A stretch of DNA of 64,000 nucleotides, from NCBI GenBank assembly GCA_039029355.1, contig JBCCGI010000025.1, forward strand, positions 1 to 64,000, read 5' to 3'. Origin of the DNA: JBCCGI01 sp039029355. Lineage in GTDB: Bacteria > Planctomycetota > UBA1135 > GCA-002686595. Positions 1-7,264 of the stretch are shown one piece after another (position 1 is the first letter of the stretch; every line of letters starts with the position of its first letter). A model generated the notes under the pieces. It made no database searches. It was given only the letters and a program-made list of their open reading frames with translations, and was not told the origin of the DNA. Made by a program: the position numbers and the translations under genes.

Positions 1-1112
1 ACCGCGACCGCCGCGCCCACGAGCGGGGCGTGCGTCACCGCGTCGCGCACCTCCACGCGCTGCTCGCGCAGCGGCAGGAGCGCGACGCGCAGCGGCGCCG
101 CGCCGGGCTCGACCGCGCGCACGTCGACGCGCGTCGCGGAGTGCGAGTCGGTCGCGAGCTCGATCCGGGCTTCGTCGCCGACCGCAAACCCGGCGAGTCG
201 GATCGCCCCGCCGGGCCAGCTCGTAACCGTCGCGCCGCCGGCGCCCAGCAACAGCGCGCGGCGTCCGGCCGTCACGCTCACGCGGAGCTCCCGCAGCGGC
301 TCCTGCGTCGCGGCGTCGCGCACGTCGAGCGCCAGGACGCCGCCCGCATCGAGCGCCAGGACCACGCCGTGCTCGCCGCCCCGCGCCGCGCGCGGTTGCG
401 CGAGGTCGAGCCTGAGGCGGCGCGCCAGAGCGAGGGCGGGGACGGTCGCGTCGGAGCGCGCGGACACGCGCAACAGGACTTCGGCGTCCGCGTCGAGCCC
501 GGCGAGCTCGAAGCGGCCGTCCGCGGCGACGAACGCGACGTGCGCGGGGCCGCCGCAGGCGCGCTCGGCGAAGACGGCAAGGTCGGCGAGAGAGGCGCCG
601 CGCGGAGCGACCCCGGCGACGAAGCCGCAGACGGTCCCGCCACCCCCCGCGACCGCGGCGCGCCGTGGCGCGTAGGCCTGGGCGGCGGGCGGCGCGGTGC
701 GAGGTGCGGAGAGCGGGGCGCGGGCCGCAGGGCGGCGCGGCTCGGGGGCCTCGCGTGCTTCCACGCGAGCCCGGTCGGCGCCCGCAGCGAGCGCGACCGG
801 AGCCCCGACCCGCGCGCGCGGCGCGGCCACGGTGGGCCCGCCGACGGCTCGGTCGTCGCGCGCCCCGACCGCCGCGTGCGGAAGCGCCGCGAGCGTTGCC
901 GCAGCGGCGATCAGCACCGCTCCGAGGATTCGCTCCGGTCGGGCAAACCGCTCCGGTCGGGCAAACCGCTCCGGTCGGGCAAACCGCTCCGGTCGGGCAA
1001 ACCGCTCCGCTCGGGCGGACCGCTTCGCTTGGGCGGACCGCTTCGCTAGCGCAAACCGCTTCGCCTGGACGAGCCGCTTCGCCGGGAAGAACCGCTCCAC
1101 GCGCCTGGGCAC
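1..1112 (-). CDS. Partial secreted or membrane protein with N-terminal hexapeptide repeat and Ig-like/carboxypeptidase-regulatory-like repeats
   Basis: The C-terminus lies beyond the left edge, so about 370 codons are visible. The reading frame is open from 1112 to 1. The chosen GTG at 1112 is 7 nt below the stop of the upstream lipoprotein gene and has an AGGCGG-like site; GTG 1100 is an alternative. Residues 2-60 are basic and built from a repeated hexapeptide, ending in four exact ERFARP copies. A hydrophobic segment (about residues 62-78) follows, then an Ala/Pro/Arg linker. From about residue 150 there are beta-rich stretches such as AFVAADGRFELAGLDADAEV and PLRELRVSVTAG, which resemble carboxypeptidase-regulatory-like (CarboxypepD_reg) domains. 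That family fit is inference. The position suggests cotranscription with the lipoprotein gene at 1120-1692. A basic N-terminus followed by one helix suggests a membrane-anchored or exported protein. Function unknown. Confidence 0.6.
   Translation of the reverse strand, partial: MPRRVERFFPAKRLVQAKRFALAKRSAQAKRSARAERFARPERFARPERFARPERFARPERILGAVLIAAAATLAALPHAAVGARDDRAVGGPTVAAPRARVGAPVALAAGADRARVEAREAPEPRRPAARAPLSAPRTAPPAAQAYAPRRAAVAGGGGTVCGFVAGVAPRGASLADLAVFAERACGGPAHVAFVAADGRFELAGLDADAEVLLRVSARSDATVPALALARRLRLDLAQPRAARGGEHGVVLALDAGGVLALDVRDAATQEPLRELRVSVTAGRRALLLGAGGATVTSWPGGAIRLAGFAVGDEARIELATDSHSATRVDVRAVEPGAAPLRVALLPLREQRVEVRDAVTHAPLVGAAVA
944..1107 (-). repeat. 18-bp tandem repeat array (about nine units)
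   Basis: Four identical copies of an 18-bp unit (core ggtcgggcaaaccgctcc on the plus strand) are followed by about five diverged copies ending near 1107. The unit is a multiple of three. In the minus frame of the surrounding gene it encodes [EK]RFA[RLQ][PA] hexapeptides. It lies just before the predicted membrane helix. Copy number probably varies between strains because the four perfect copies favour slippage. Confidence 0.9.
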
Positions 1113-1119
1113 GTCCGCC

Positions 1120-1692
1120 TCAGTTGCAGACCTGGTGGTCGCCCGAGCCGTTTGTCACGTCCACCGTGCCCGGGGCGCCACCGATGGGCCCGCCGGTCAG
1201 GCTCCCGCCGGTGAACGACCAGGTCGCGCCCATCTCGTCCAGCTGGGTGAACGTGGTGTCGAAGTCCGTCGGCGTGATCGTGAGGTACGACTCGGTCGGC
1301 AGCCCGGTGCCGTTGTCGATGATGTTGTACGTCACGGTGAGCGGCGTGTAGGTCGCCGGGCCCGGCCCCGGAACGCCGTTGAAGAGCAGCACGAGCGAGG
1401 TCGAGGTCGCGCCCGCGTTGACGTTGGCCTGGATCTGGACGACGCTGTTCGCGAAGTCGACCGTGCACACGCCCAGCTCGTTCGGGTTGGCCGAGTCGGC
1501 GGTCTGCAGCACGCCGTCGAGCAGATAGTCCACGGCGCCGTCGCACAGGACGCCGGTGCCGGGCGGACCGCCGCCTCCGCCGTCGTCATCGTCGTCGTCG
1601 TGCCCGCAGCTTCCCAGGAAGAGCGGGGTGAGCAGGGTCAGGGGCATCAGGAGGAACGCCGTCGAGGGACGGCGCGTGGGCACAAGCTGCAT
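1120..1692 (-). CDS. Small secreted lipoprotein with Asp6-Gly5 tether, unknown function
   Basis: 190 residues from the ATG at 1692. The frame continues upstream, but only this start puts a signal peptide at the N-terminus. A hydrophobic stretch (TAFLLMPLTLLTPLFLGSC) ends in a lipobox-like L-G-S-C, so the protein is probably lipidated at Cys 28 and exported. The residues after the Cys are a run of six Asp and five Gly, typical of a flexible tether. The rest is beta-rich with two or three Cys and no recognised family. The stop lies 7 nt before the start of the downstream repeat-bearing gene, so the two are likely one operon. The start is divergent from the ECF sigma factor gene, with 166 bp between. 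Function unknown. Confidence 0.75.
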   Translation of the reverse strand: MQLVPTRRPSTAFLLMPLTLLTPLFLGSCGHDDDDDDGGGGGPPGTGVLCDGAVDYLLDGVLQTADSANPNELGVCTVDFANSVVQIQANVNAGATSTSLVLLFNGVPGPGPATYTPLTVTYNIIDNGTGLPTESYLTITPTDFDTTFTQLDEMGATWSFTGGSLTGGPIGGAPGTVDVTNGSGDHQVCN

Positions 1693-1846
1693 GCTTTGGG
1701 TCTCGCTGGCTTGGGGTGTCGTGGGGGGAATGGGAACCGTGGGGACAAGAAGCAGAGCTCCCGGCGCGGTTCGCGCTTTCGCGTGCAAAGGCCCCAAACC
1801 CCTGCTGACCAAGGGCTTGCACGTACTCGAATCCGCTCCCGTGCGG

Positions 1847-1852
1847 TAGATT
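1847..1852 (+). promoter_or_regulatory. Candidate -10 element of the sigma factor gene (leaderless)
   Basis: TAGATT ends 6 nt before the ATG at 1859. A -10 hexamer normally ends about 6 nt before +1, so the transcript would begin at the start codon. The sulfatase at 14208, the HxlR gene at 7111 and the DUF1553 gene at 48136 have the same geometry. Inferred from spacing only. Confidence 0.45.
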
Positions 1853-1858
1853 GGCCGC

Positions 1859-2491
1859 ATGAAGACCGGCTCCAGCGGCCTTCCTCCGGACCCCCTGCGC
1901 GACGACTCGCCCGAGACGTGGGAGCGTCTCGTTGAGGGCCTCGCCCCCGCGACGCTCCTGGTCTGCATCGCCGAGCGGATGGCGCCGCGCCTGCGGGCGC
2001 GCTTCAGCCCCGAGGACATCTGGCAGGACACGCTGCTTCAGGTCTGGCGCGACCGCTCGAGCTGCGAGTGGCGCGGACCGGCGGCGTTCCGGCGCTGGGT
2101 GCTCGCCGTCGCCGAGAACCGGATCCGCAACGCGGCCGATCGCCTGAACGCCGCCAAGCGCGACGCGGCGGCCGAGCTGCCGCTCGAGCGCGCCGACGCC
2201 GGCGACGACCCCGGACCGCCGCCGGCGGTCTCCTCGACCACTCCAAGCCGCGTGGCGGGCTACCGCGAGGAGTCCGAAGCGATGCGCGCCGCCCTCGGCG
2301 AGCTCACCCCGGACGTGCGCGAGGTCGTGCGGCTGCGGCTCTTCGAGGAGCTGCCGGTCGAGGAGGTCGCGGAGCGGCTCTCGCTGGGCTCCTCGGCGGT
2401 GAAGCACCGCTTTCGCCGGGGCGTGCACCGCTACCAGGCCCTTCTGAGCGCGCGCCTGGCGTCGACCCGCGGGCGGGCGGACGCTCCGTGA
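1859..2491 (+). CDS. ECF-type RNA polymerase sigma factor
   Basis: 210 residues. It probably directs RNA polymerase to a specific regulon. Region 2 is about residues 35-95: a helix resembling FSPEDIWQDTLLQVW, followed by FRRWVLAVAENRIRN, which fits the -10 recognition and melting region of ECF factors. An Ala/Pro-rich linker with an acidic stretch (about 95-135) leads to region 4 (about 140-195). That region contains LTPDVREVVRLRLFEELPVEEVA and an SSAVKHRFRRGVHR-like helix-turn-helix for -35 binding. The stop overlaps the GTG of the downstream kinase gene by 4 bp (GTGA), which implies translational coupling and a shared signalling role. ECF factors coupled to Ser/Thr kinases are common in planctomycetes. 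No zinc-binding anti-sigma gene is nearby, so the kinase is the likely controller (inference). Confidence 0.9.
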   Translation: MKTGSSGLPPDPLRDDSPETWERLVEGLAPATLLVCIAERMAPRLRARFSPEDIWQDTLLQVWRDRSSCEWRGPAAFRRWVLAVAENRIRNAADRLNAAKRDAAAELPLERADAGDDPGPPPAVSSTTPSRVAGYREESEAMRAALGELTPDVREVVRLRLFEELPVEEVAERLSLGSSAVKHRFRRGVHRYQALLSARLASTRGRADAP

Positions 2492-5400
2492 GCGACGCGG
2501 GGAGCGGCGAAGAACGCCTGCTGGACGAGGTCTTCGAGCGCGCGGTCGCCGACCTCCAGGACGGACGCGAGCCGGACGTCGCCGAGCTCATCGCCGGGCA
2601 CGAGCACCTCGCGTCGCAGGTCGCCGGGCTGGTGGAGACCGCACGCGCGGCGTGCGGGCGCGCGCGCCGCCCGGCGGACGGCGGCGGGCTCGGCTCGTAC
2701 CGCCTGCTCGGCGAGCTCGGCCGCGGCGGGATGGCGGTCGTGTACCGCGCGCGGCAGGCCGGCCTCGAGCGCGACGTAGCTCTCAAGGTGTTCGGACCGC
2801 AGGGGCACGTGGGGGACGGCGAGCGCCGCCGCTTTCTGAACGAGGCGCGCGCGTTGGCCCGGCTCGCGCACCCGCACGTCGTGGCGGTCTACGACATCCA
2901 CGACGATCCCCTCCGCCCGGCCTACGCGATGGAGTGGATCCGCGGCGGCACGTTGGCGCAGCTCGTCCGGCGCCGGACCGAGGCCCGGACGGCGCTCGAG
3001 CAGGGCGCCGCCGCGGCCGGCGGTGACGACCGCGCGCTCGTGCCGCGACAGGTCTGGGTGCCGTGGGTCGTCTCCGTCGGGGCTACGATCGCGCGCGCGC
3101 TTGCCACGGTGCACGAGGCGGGGCTCCTGCACCGCGACGTGAAGCCCTCGAACATTCTCCTGCGGAGCGACGGTACGCCGCTGCTCTCGGACTTCGGGCT
3201 GGTCCGCGATCCGAGCGCGTCGCTGCACACCCGGGCGGGCGCGTTCCTCGGGACGGTCGCCTTCGCTCCGCCCGAGCAGCTTCGCGGCGAGGAGCTCGAC
3301 GCGCGCGCCGACGTGTACTCGCTGGGGGCGACGCTCTACCAGGCCCTGGCCCTGCGGCTGCCGCTCGAGGGTGCGGGCTCGATCCCGGCGATGTTGCGCC
3401 GCATCGAGGCCGGGCGCATCCCGCCGCTGCGTGCGCACGACGCGCGACTGCCGGTCGATCTTCAGACCGTCATCGCAAAGGCGCTCGAGCCCGAGCGCGG
3501 CGCACGGTACGCCGACGCGGAGGCGCTCGCCGACGACCTCGAGCGCGTGCTCCGGCTGCAGCCGGTCCTGGCGCGGCGCAGCGGCTGGTTGCGGCGCACC
3601 GCGCGCGCCGCGCGCCGCAACCGACGCGTCGTGGTGGCCGCGACCGCCGGCGCGCTCGCCGCGGGGCTGGTCGCGGGCCTGACCGTGCTGGCCCGTGTTG
3701 AGCGCGCGCGAAACGCCGCCAGCGCCGCCGCCGAAGTGCTAGCGGCGCACGCCGCCTTGCTCGACACGCGCCTCGAAGTGCGCGCCGCGCTGGGCCCGCG
3801 GGGCGACAACCCCGTCCTGCGCGAGCGCCTGGCCGGCGGCGCGGAGCGGGCGCTCGTGCGGTACGACGCCGCGCTCGCCGTCGGCTCCGACCTGAGCGCG
3901 GCGCGCGGCGAGCGCGAGGTCGTGGCCAAGGCGCTCACCTGGCTGCGGGCTCCCGGCGAGCGCGCGTGGCCGACGACGCCCGCAACGCTGGAAGGCCGCG
4001 GGGGCGCGGAGTTGCGCGAGCTGGGGCTGCTCGCCTACCTGACCGGCGAGCTCGACGCCGCCGTGCGGGCGTGGCAGCCGCTCGAGGCGCTGGGCGCGGC
4101 CGATCCGCTGGTGCTCGGGCTGCTCGGTCAGGTCTACCTCGCGGAGCAGCGCCCGGCCCTCGCGTACCCCCGCCTGAAGGTCGCCGCGGACGCGTTCGCG
4201 GACGTGCCGTCCCTGGCCGCTTCGACGGCCCACGCCGCGATCCTGTGCGGCGACCTGGAGAGCGGTCGCGCCTACCTCGAGCGCGCGCGCTCCGGCGAGG
4301 AGGTGCTGCCGATACTGGCCCGTGCGCGGGCCGACCTGACGTGGCTCGAGGGCGAAGCCGACGACGCGGCCGCGCAGTACAACGCCCTCGCTGATCTGTT
4401 CGGCTTTCAACGGCTGGCCGAGATGGACGAGGCGCGCGGCGCGCTCGAGGACGCGCTCGGTGGCTGGACCGTCCTGGTGTCGATGGAGCCGGACGAGCCG
4501 GGCCATCGCCGCGCGCTCCTGCGCTGCGCGCGGCGCTGGTGGAACGGCCTCGAACCCGACGGGCGACGCGCGTGGCTGCACGAGGCCTTCGAGGGCCGCA
4601 CCCAGCGCTTCGGGACGGCGCTCGGTCTGCTGTACTACGTGGTCCGTGCACGCGAGGAGCTCGCCGCCGCGCCGGCTCCGCGCCTGCCGGCGTTCCACGC
4701 CGAGGCGCGCGACGGCGCGTTCGATGCGGAGGTGACGTCGGGCGCGACGGCGCCGGGGTCGATCGATGCGCTCGCCGAGCGCATGCGTGTGGCGTGCATC
4801 GACCACGGCCGCTGCGCGGACCTGCCCGAGGAGCTCCGCGCGCGGCTCGTCGAGCTCTGGCTGGATCCCGCCGGAGGCGACGAGGCCTGGGCGCTCCTGG
4901 AGCGCGCGGACGCGGTGCTGCCCGCCGGCGACTCGCCCTACGACTCGGCCGCCGAACCGATCCCCGCCCCGTTTGTCGAGCGGAGCGCGTTTGCGGACTT
5001 CGACGTCACCTTCGCGTCGCTCCTGACGGAGTACTCGGCGGACGTGGGGGATCTCGACGGCGACGGCCGGCCCGAGCTGCTGCTGGGCGCCGGAGCCGCC
5101 GCGGGCGATCCGCCGCGGGCGGGGCGCGTGCTGGCGGTGCGCGCGGAGGACGGCGTCCCGCTGTGGTCCACGCGCGGCGCTGCCCACGACGAGCTGGGCA
5201 GCGCGGTCGCCGCGGTCGGAGACGTCGACGGCGACGGGATCTGCGACTGGGCGGCGGGGGCGCTGCAGCAGGAGCTCAGCCTGCCGGGGTACGTACGGAT
5301 CGGCAGCGGGGCCGACGGCGGCGAGCTGGCTCGGCTCCGGGGAGAGGTCGATGGCGAGCTCTTCGGCGTGGCCGTGCTCGGGCTCGGCGACGTCGACGCG

Positions 5401-6144
5401 GACGGCGTTCTGGACCTCGCGGTAGGCGCGCCGCGCGCGGGGGACGGGGCGCCGGGGCCGGGGGCGGTGCGCGTGCTGGGAGTGGACGGGCGCACGCTCT
5501 ACCGCGTCACGGCCGACGCGGGCGACACGTGGTTCGGCTGCGCGCTCGCCGGGCTGGGCGACGTCGACGGCGACGGGGCGTGCGACTTCGCGGTCACCTC
5601 GCGTCCGGGCGCGGACAGCTCGGCGGCCGTGCGCGCCTGCTCGGGCCGGGATGGAAGCACGCTGTGGGCGGTCGGACCGCCCGCGATCTGGTTTGGGCCG
5701 GGCGTCAGCCTCGGTTCGGGCGCCGACGTGGACGGCGACGGGATCGCCGACCTCGCGATCGGCTACGGCTGGCTCGACCCCGGGGACGGCGAGCAGATCG
5801 GAGGCTGCCTGGTCGTGTCGGGGCGCGACGGGCGCGAGCTGCTGCGGCTGCGCGGTGCGCCCCGCGCGGACGGCTTCGGCATCGATGCGGCCCCGATCGG
5901 CGACGTCGACGGCGACGGGCTATCCGAGATCGCGGTCAGCGCTCTCGCGACGCGCGCGCCGCGCAAACCGCGCGTGCGCGTCTTTTCGAGCCGCGGCGGC
6001 GAGCTGGCCGAGCTGGCCGAGCTGGTCGGCTGGTCGCGGATGCGTTCGGTCGGCGCGGGTTGGGTCGCCCTCCGCATCGGTGCGTGGTCGCGCTACGGCG
6101 AGCGCCCGCTGGGGGGGCCGGCCCGCGCGGTGTTTCTGAAGTGA
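2488..6144 (+). CDS. Transmembrane Ser/Thr protein kinase with C-terminal FG-GAP repeats
   Basis: 1218 residues from the GTG at 2488, chosen because it overlaps the sigma factor stop (GTGA). The frame is open further upstream, but only inside the sigma gene. The kinase domain spans about residues 70-350: glycine loop GRGGMAVVYRA at 79-88, ATP-binding Lys100 in VALKVF, catalytic HRDVKPSN at 215-222, metal-binding DFG at 235-237, and a PPEQ sequence after the activation loop. A basic stretch and a single membrane helix (about 378-400) follow. Then comes an Ala-rich helical, TPR-like region (about 410-820). The C-terminus (about 850-1170) has at least six FG-GAP units with D-x-D-G-D-G calcium-loop motifs. 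The topology suggests a cytosolic kinase with an external beta-propeller sensor. It probably phosphorylates the coupled sigma factor or a partner protein (inference from coupling). Confidence 0.92.
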   Translation: MSDAGSGEERLLDEVFERAVADLQDGREPDVAELIAGHEHLASQVAGLVETARAACGRARRPADGGGLGSYRLLGELGRGGMAVVYRARQAGLERDVALKVFGPQGHVGDGERRRFLNEARALARLAHPHVVAVYDIHDDPLRPAYAMEWIRGGTLAQLVRRRTEARTALEQGAAAAGGDDRALVPRQVWVPWVVSVGATIARALATVHEAGLLHRDVKPSNILLRSDGTPLLSDFGLVRDPSASLHTRAGAFLGTVAFAPPEQLRGEELDARADVYSLGATLYQALALRLPLEGAGSIPAMLRRIEAGRIPPLRAHDARLPVDLQTVIAKALEPERGARYADAEALADDLERVLRLQPVLARRSGWLRRTARAARRNRRVVVAATAGALAAGLVAGLTVLARVERARNAASAAAEVLAAHAALLDTRLEVRAALGPRGDNPVLRERLAGGAERALVRYDAALAVGSDLSAARGEREVVAKALTWLRAPGERAWPTTPATLEGRGGAELRELGLLAYLTGELDAAVRAWQPLEALGAADPLVLGLLGQVYLAEQRPALAYPRLKVAADAFADVPSLAASTAHAAILCGDLESGRAYLERARSGEEVLPILARARADLTWLEGEADDAAAQYNALADLFGFQRLAEMDEARGALEDALGGWTVLVSMEPDEPGHRRALLRCARRWWNGLEPDGRRAWLHEAFEGRTQRFGTALGLLYYVVRAREELAAAPAPRLPAFHAEARDGAFDAEVTSGATAPGSIDALAERMRVACIDHGRCADLPEELRARLVELWLDPAGGDEAWALLERADAVLPAGDSPYDSAAEPIPAPFVERSAFADFDVTFASLLTEYSADVGDLDGDGRPELLLGAGAAAGDPPRAGRVLAVRAEDGVPLWSTRGAAHDELGSAVAAVGDVDGDGICDWAAGALQQELSLPGYVRIGSGADGGELARLRGEVDGELFGVAVLGLGDVDADGVLDLAVGAPRAGDGAPGPGAVRVLGVDGRTLYRVTADAGDTWFGCALAGLGDVDGDGACDFAVTSRPGADSSAAVRACSGRDGSTLWAVGPPAIWFGPGVSLGSGADVDGDGIADLAIGYGWLDPGDGEQIGGCLVVSGRDGRELLRLRGAPRADGFGIDAAPIGDVDGDGLSEIAVSALATRAPRKPRVRVFSSRGGELAELAELVGWSRMRSVGAGWVALRIGAWSRYGERPLGGPARAVFLK

Positions 6145-6231
6145 GCGGTCGGCGGGCGGGGAATATGTCCCGGACCCGCGCGCAGGCGGCGCAGTCCCCA
6201 CTCCTCAGGTCCACACCGCCACAGGGGTCCC

Positions 6232-6672
6232 ATGCCTGACTACCAAGCCACCCAACATCGCCGCGCGAGCCGCCGGGCCGTTCTCGCTGTCGCGTGCGCC
6301 CTCGCCCTGCTCCCCGGCTGCTTCTCGCTGGGCTCCCGTCCCGGCCAGCGGCTTCTCGACGACCTCGTGCTCGGCATCTCGGAAGAGGAGGCGGTCGCGG
6401 TCGTGTCGAGCGAGGCGACGATCCTGTCCGAGACGGAGTTCACGCGCGGGCCTGACGGCTCCTGGATCCCGGGGCCGGATCCGTCCTACGACACCGCGTC
6501 GACCTTCCAGGCGGCCGAGTCCTGCGCCGAGATCGAGGCCCGCTCCGGCAGGCGGGTGGAGAAGATCCTCTTCCTGGACCGCACGTGGGGCTGGATGGGG
6601 TGGGACGTCTTCATCCTGTTCTTCGACGCGGATGGAGCGCTACTAGAGCGCTCGATGATCCACCTGGACTGA
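6232..6672 (+). CDS. Small lipoprotein, BamE/SmpA-like
   Basis: 146 residues. The N-terminus has an Arg-rich patch and a hydrophobic core ending in the lipobox LLPGC, so it is probably a lipoprotein. The segment after it (RLLDDLVLGISEEEAVAVV) followed by a beta-rich C-terminus with VFILFFDADGALLERSMIHLD resembles the helix-sheet layout of the BamE/OmlA fold, in which such proteins support outer-membrane assembly. The similarity is by pattern only. It follows the kinase by 87 bp and is convergent with the HxlR regulator gene, whose stop is 19 bp away. The short GCGCGC-rich inverted repeat between the two stops may terminate both transcripts. Confidence 0.7.
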   Translation: MPDYQATQHRRASRRAVLAVACALALLPGCFSLGSRPGQRLLDDLVLGISEEEAVAVVSSEATILSETEFTRGPDGSWIPGPDPSYDTASTFQAAESCAEIEARSGRRVEKILFLDRTWGWMGWDVFILFFDADGALLERSMIHLD

Positions 6673-6691
6673 GTCGCGCGCGGGCGCGCGG

Positions 6692-7111
6692 CTAGCCTCG
6701 CTCGCCCGCGTCCTTTGCCTCGGCGGCGGACTTTGCGCGCGCGTCGTAGCGGGCGCGCGCCTGGCCGACCTCGCCCATGTGCACCCGCCAGGCGTCGACG
6801 GCGGCGAAGATCGACACCAACGTCTCGCCCAGCTCGGTCAGGGAGTAGACGACGCGCGGCGGGATCTCGGGGTGGTGGACGCGCGATACCAGCCCGTCGC
6901 GCTCGAGCGCGCGCAGCTCCTGTGTCAGGACCTTTTGGCTGATCGGCGCGACCTCGCGCCGGAGCTCGTTGAAGCGGCGTGGCCCCTGACCGAGGCAGTA
7001 GAGGATCGTGCCGCGCCACTTGCCCCCGACGACCTCCATCACCTGGACGAAGGAGCAGGAGCCCTCGTCCGGCCGATCCGTCCTCGCTGCTTCGGGGTTG
7101 GTTTCCACCAC
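6692..7111 (-). CDS. HxlR-family winged-helix transcriptional regulator
   Basis: 139 residues from GTG 7111. The segments VMEVVGGKWRGTILYCL, GPRRFNELRREVAPISQKVLTQELRALERDGLVSR and PPRVVYSLTELGETL are the hallmark of the HxlR family, which are DNA-binding regulators often sensing redox or aldehyde stress. One Cys (residue 18) precedes the winged helix, at the position where many HxlR proteins carry their redox-sensing Cys. The frame stays open to a TTG at 7183. GTG 7111 is preferred because TATGCT ends exactly 6 nt before it, consistent with a leaderless transcript. The longer start would run through the probable operator. The gene is divergent from the Rieske-glutamate-synthase-like gene and likely controls that cluster (inference). 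Confidence 0.88.
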   Translation of the reverse strand: MVETNPEAARTDRPDEGSCSFVQVMEVVGGKWRGTILYCLGQGPRRFNELRREVAPISQKVLTQELRALERDGLVSRVHHPEIPPRVVYSLTELGETLVSIFAAVDAWRVHMGEVGQARARYDARAKSAAEAKDAGERG

Positions 7112-7160
7112 GAACGGAGCATACACGAAGTATCCAGCGGTGACCGAGTCTCCATTTGGT

Positions 7161-7189
7161 AACCAGGCTTCGTTAGAAACCAAGGCTCG
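7161..7189. promoter_or_regulatory. Direct repeats, candidate HxlR operator
   Basis: AACCAGGCTTCG (7161-7172) and AACCAAGGCTCG (7178-7189) form an imperfect direct repeat with 17 bp between starts. It lies in the divergent region just upstream of TATTCT (7208-7213), a candidate -10 for the plus-strand gene, so it would overlap that promoter's -35 zone. A repressor bound here could block the rightward promoter. The assignment to HxlR rests on position alone. Confidence 0.4.
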
Positions 7190-7264
7190 AATCGATCGTT
7201 GGTGCCGCTATTCTGCGACCGTTGCGCACGCGCGCTCCGCCGAACCTCGACGCAGGAATCCGAC

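Noticed and set aside
30..1935. Long plus-strand open frames in the first 2 kb (Arg/Gly/Pro-rich)
   Set aside because: They are antisense shadows of the minus-strand genes. In this GC range antisense frames stay open by chance. The minus frame has a plausible signal and domain layout.
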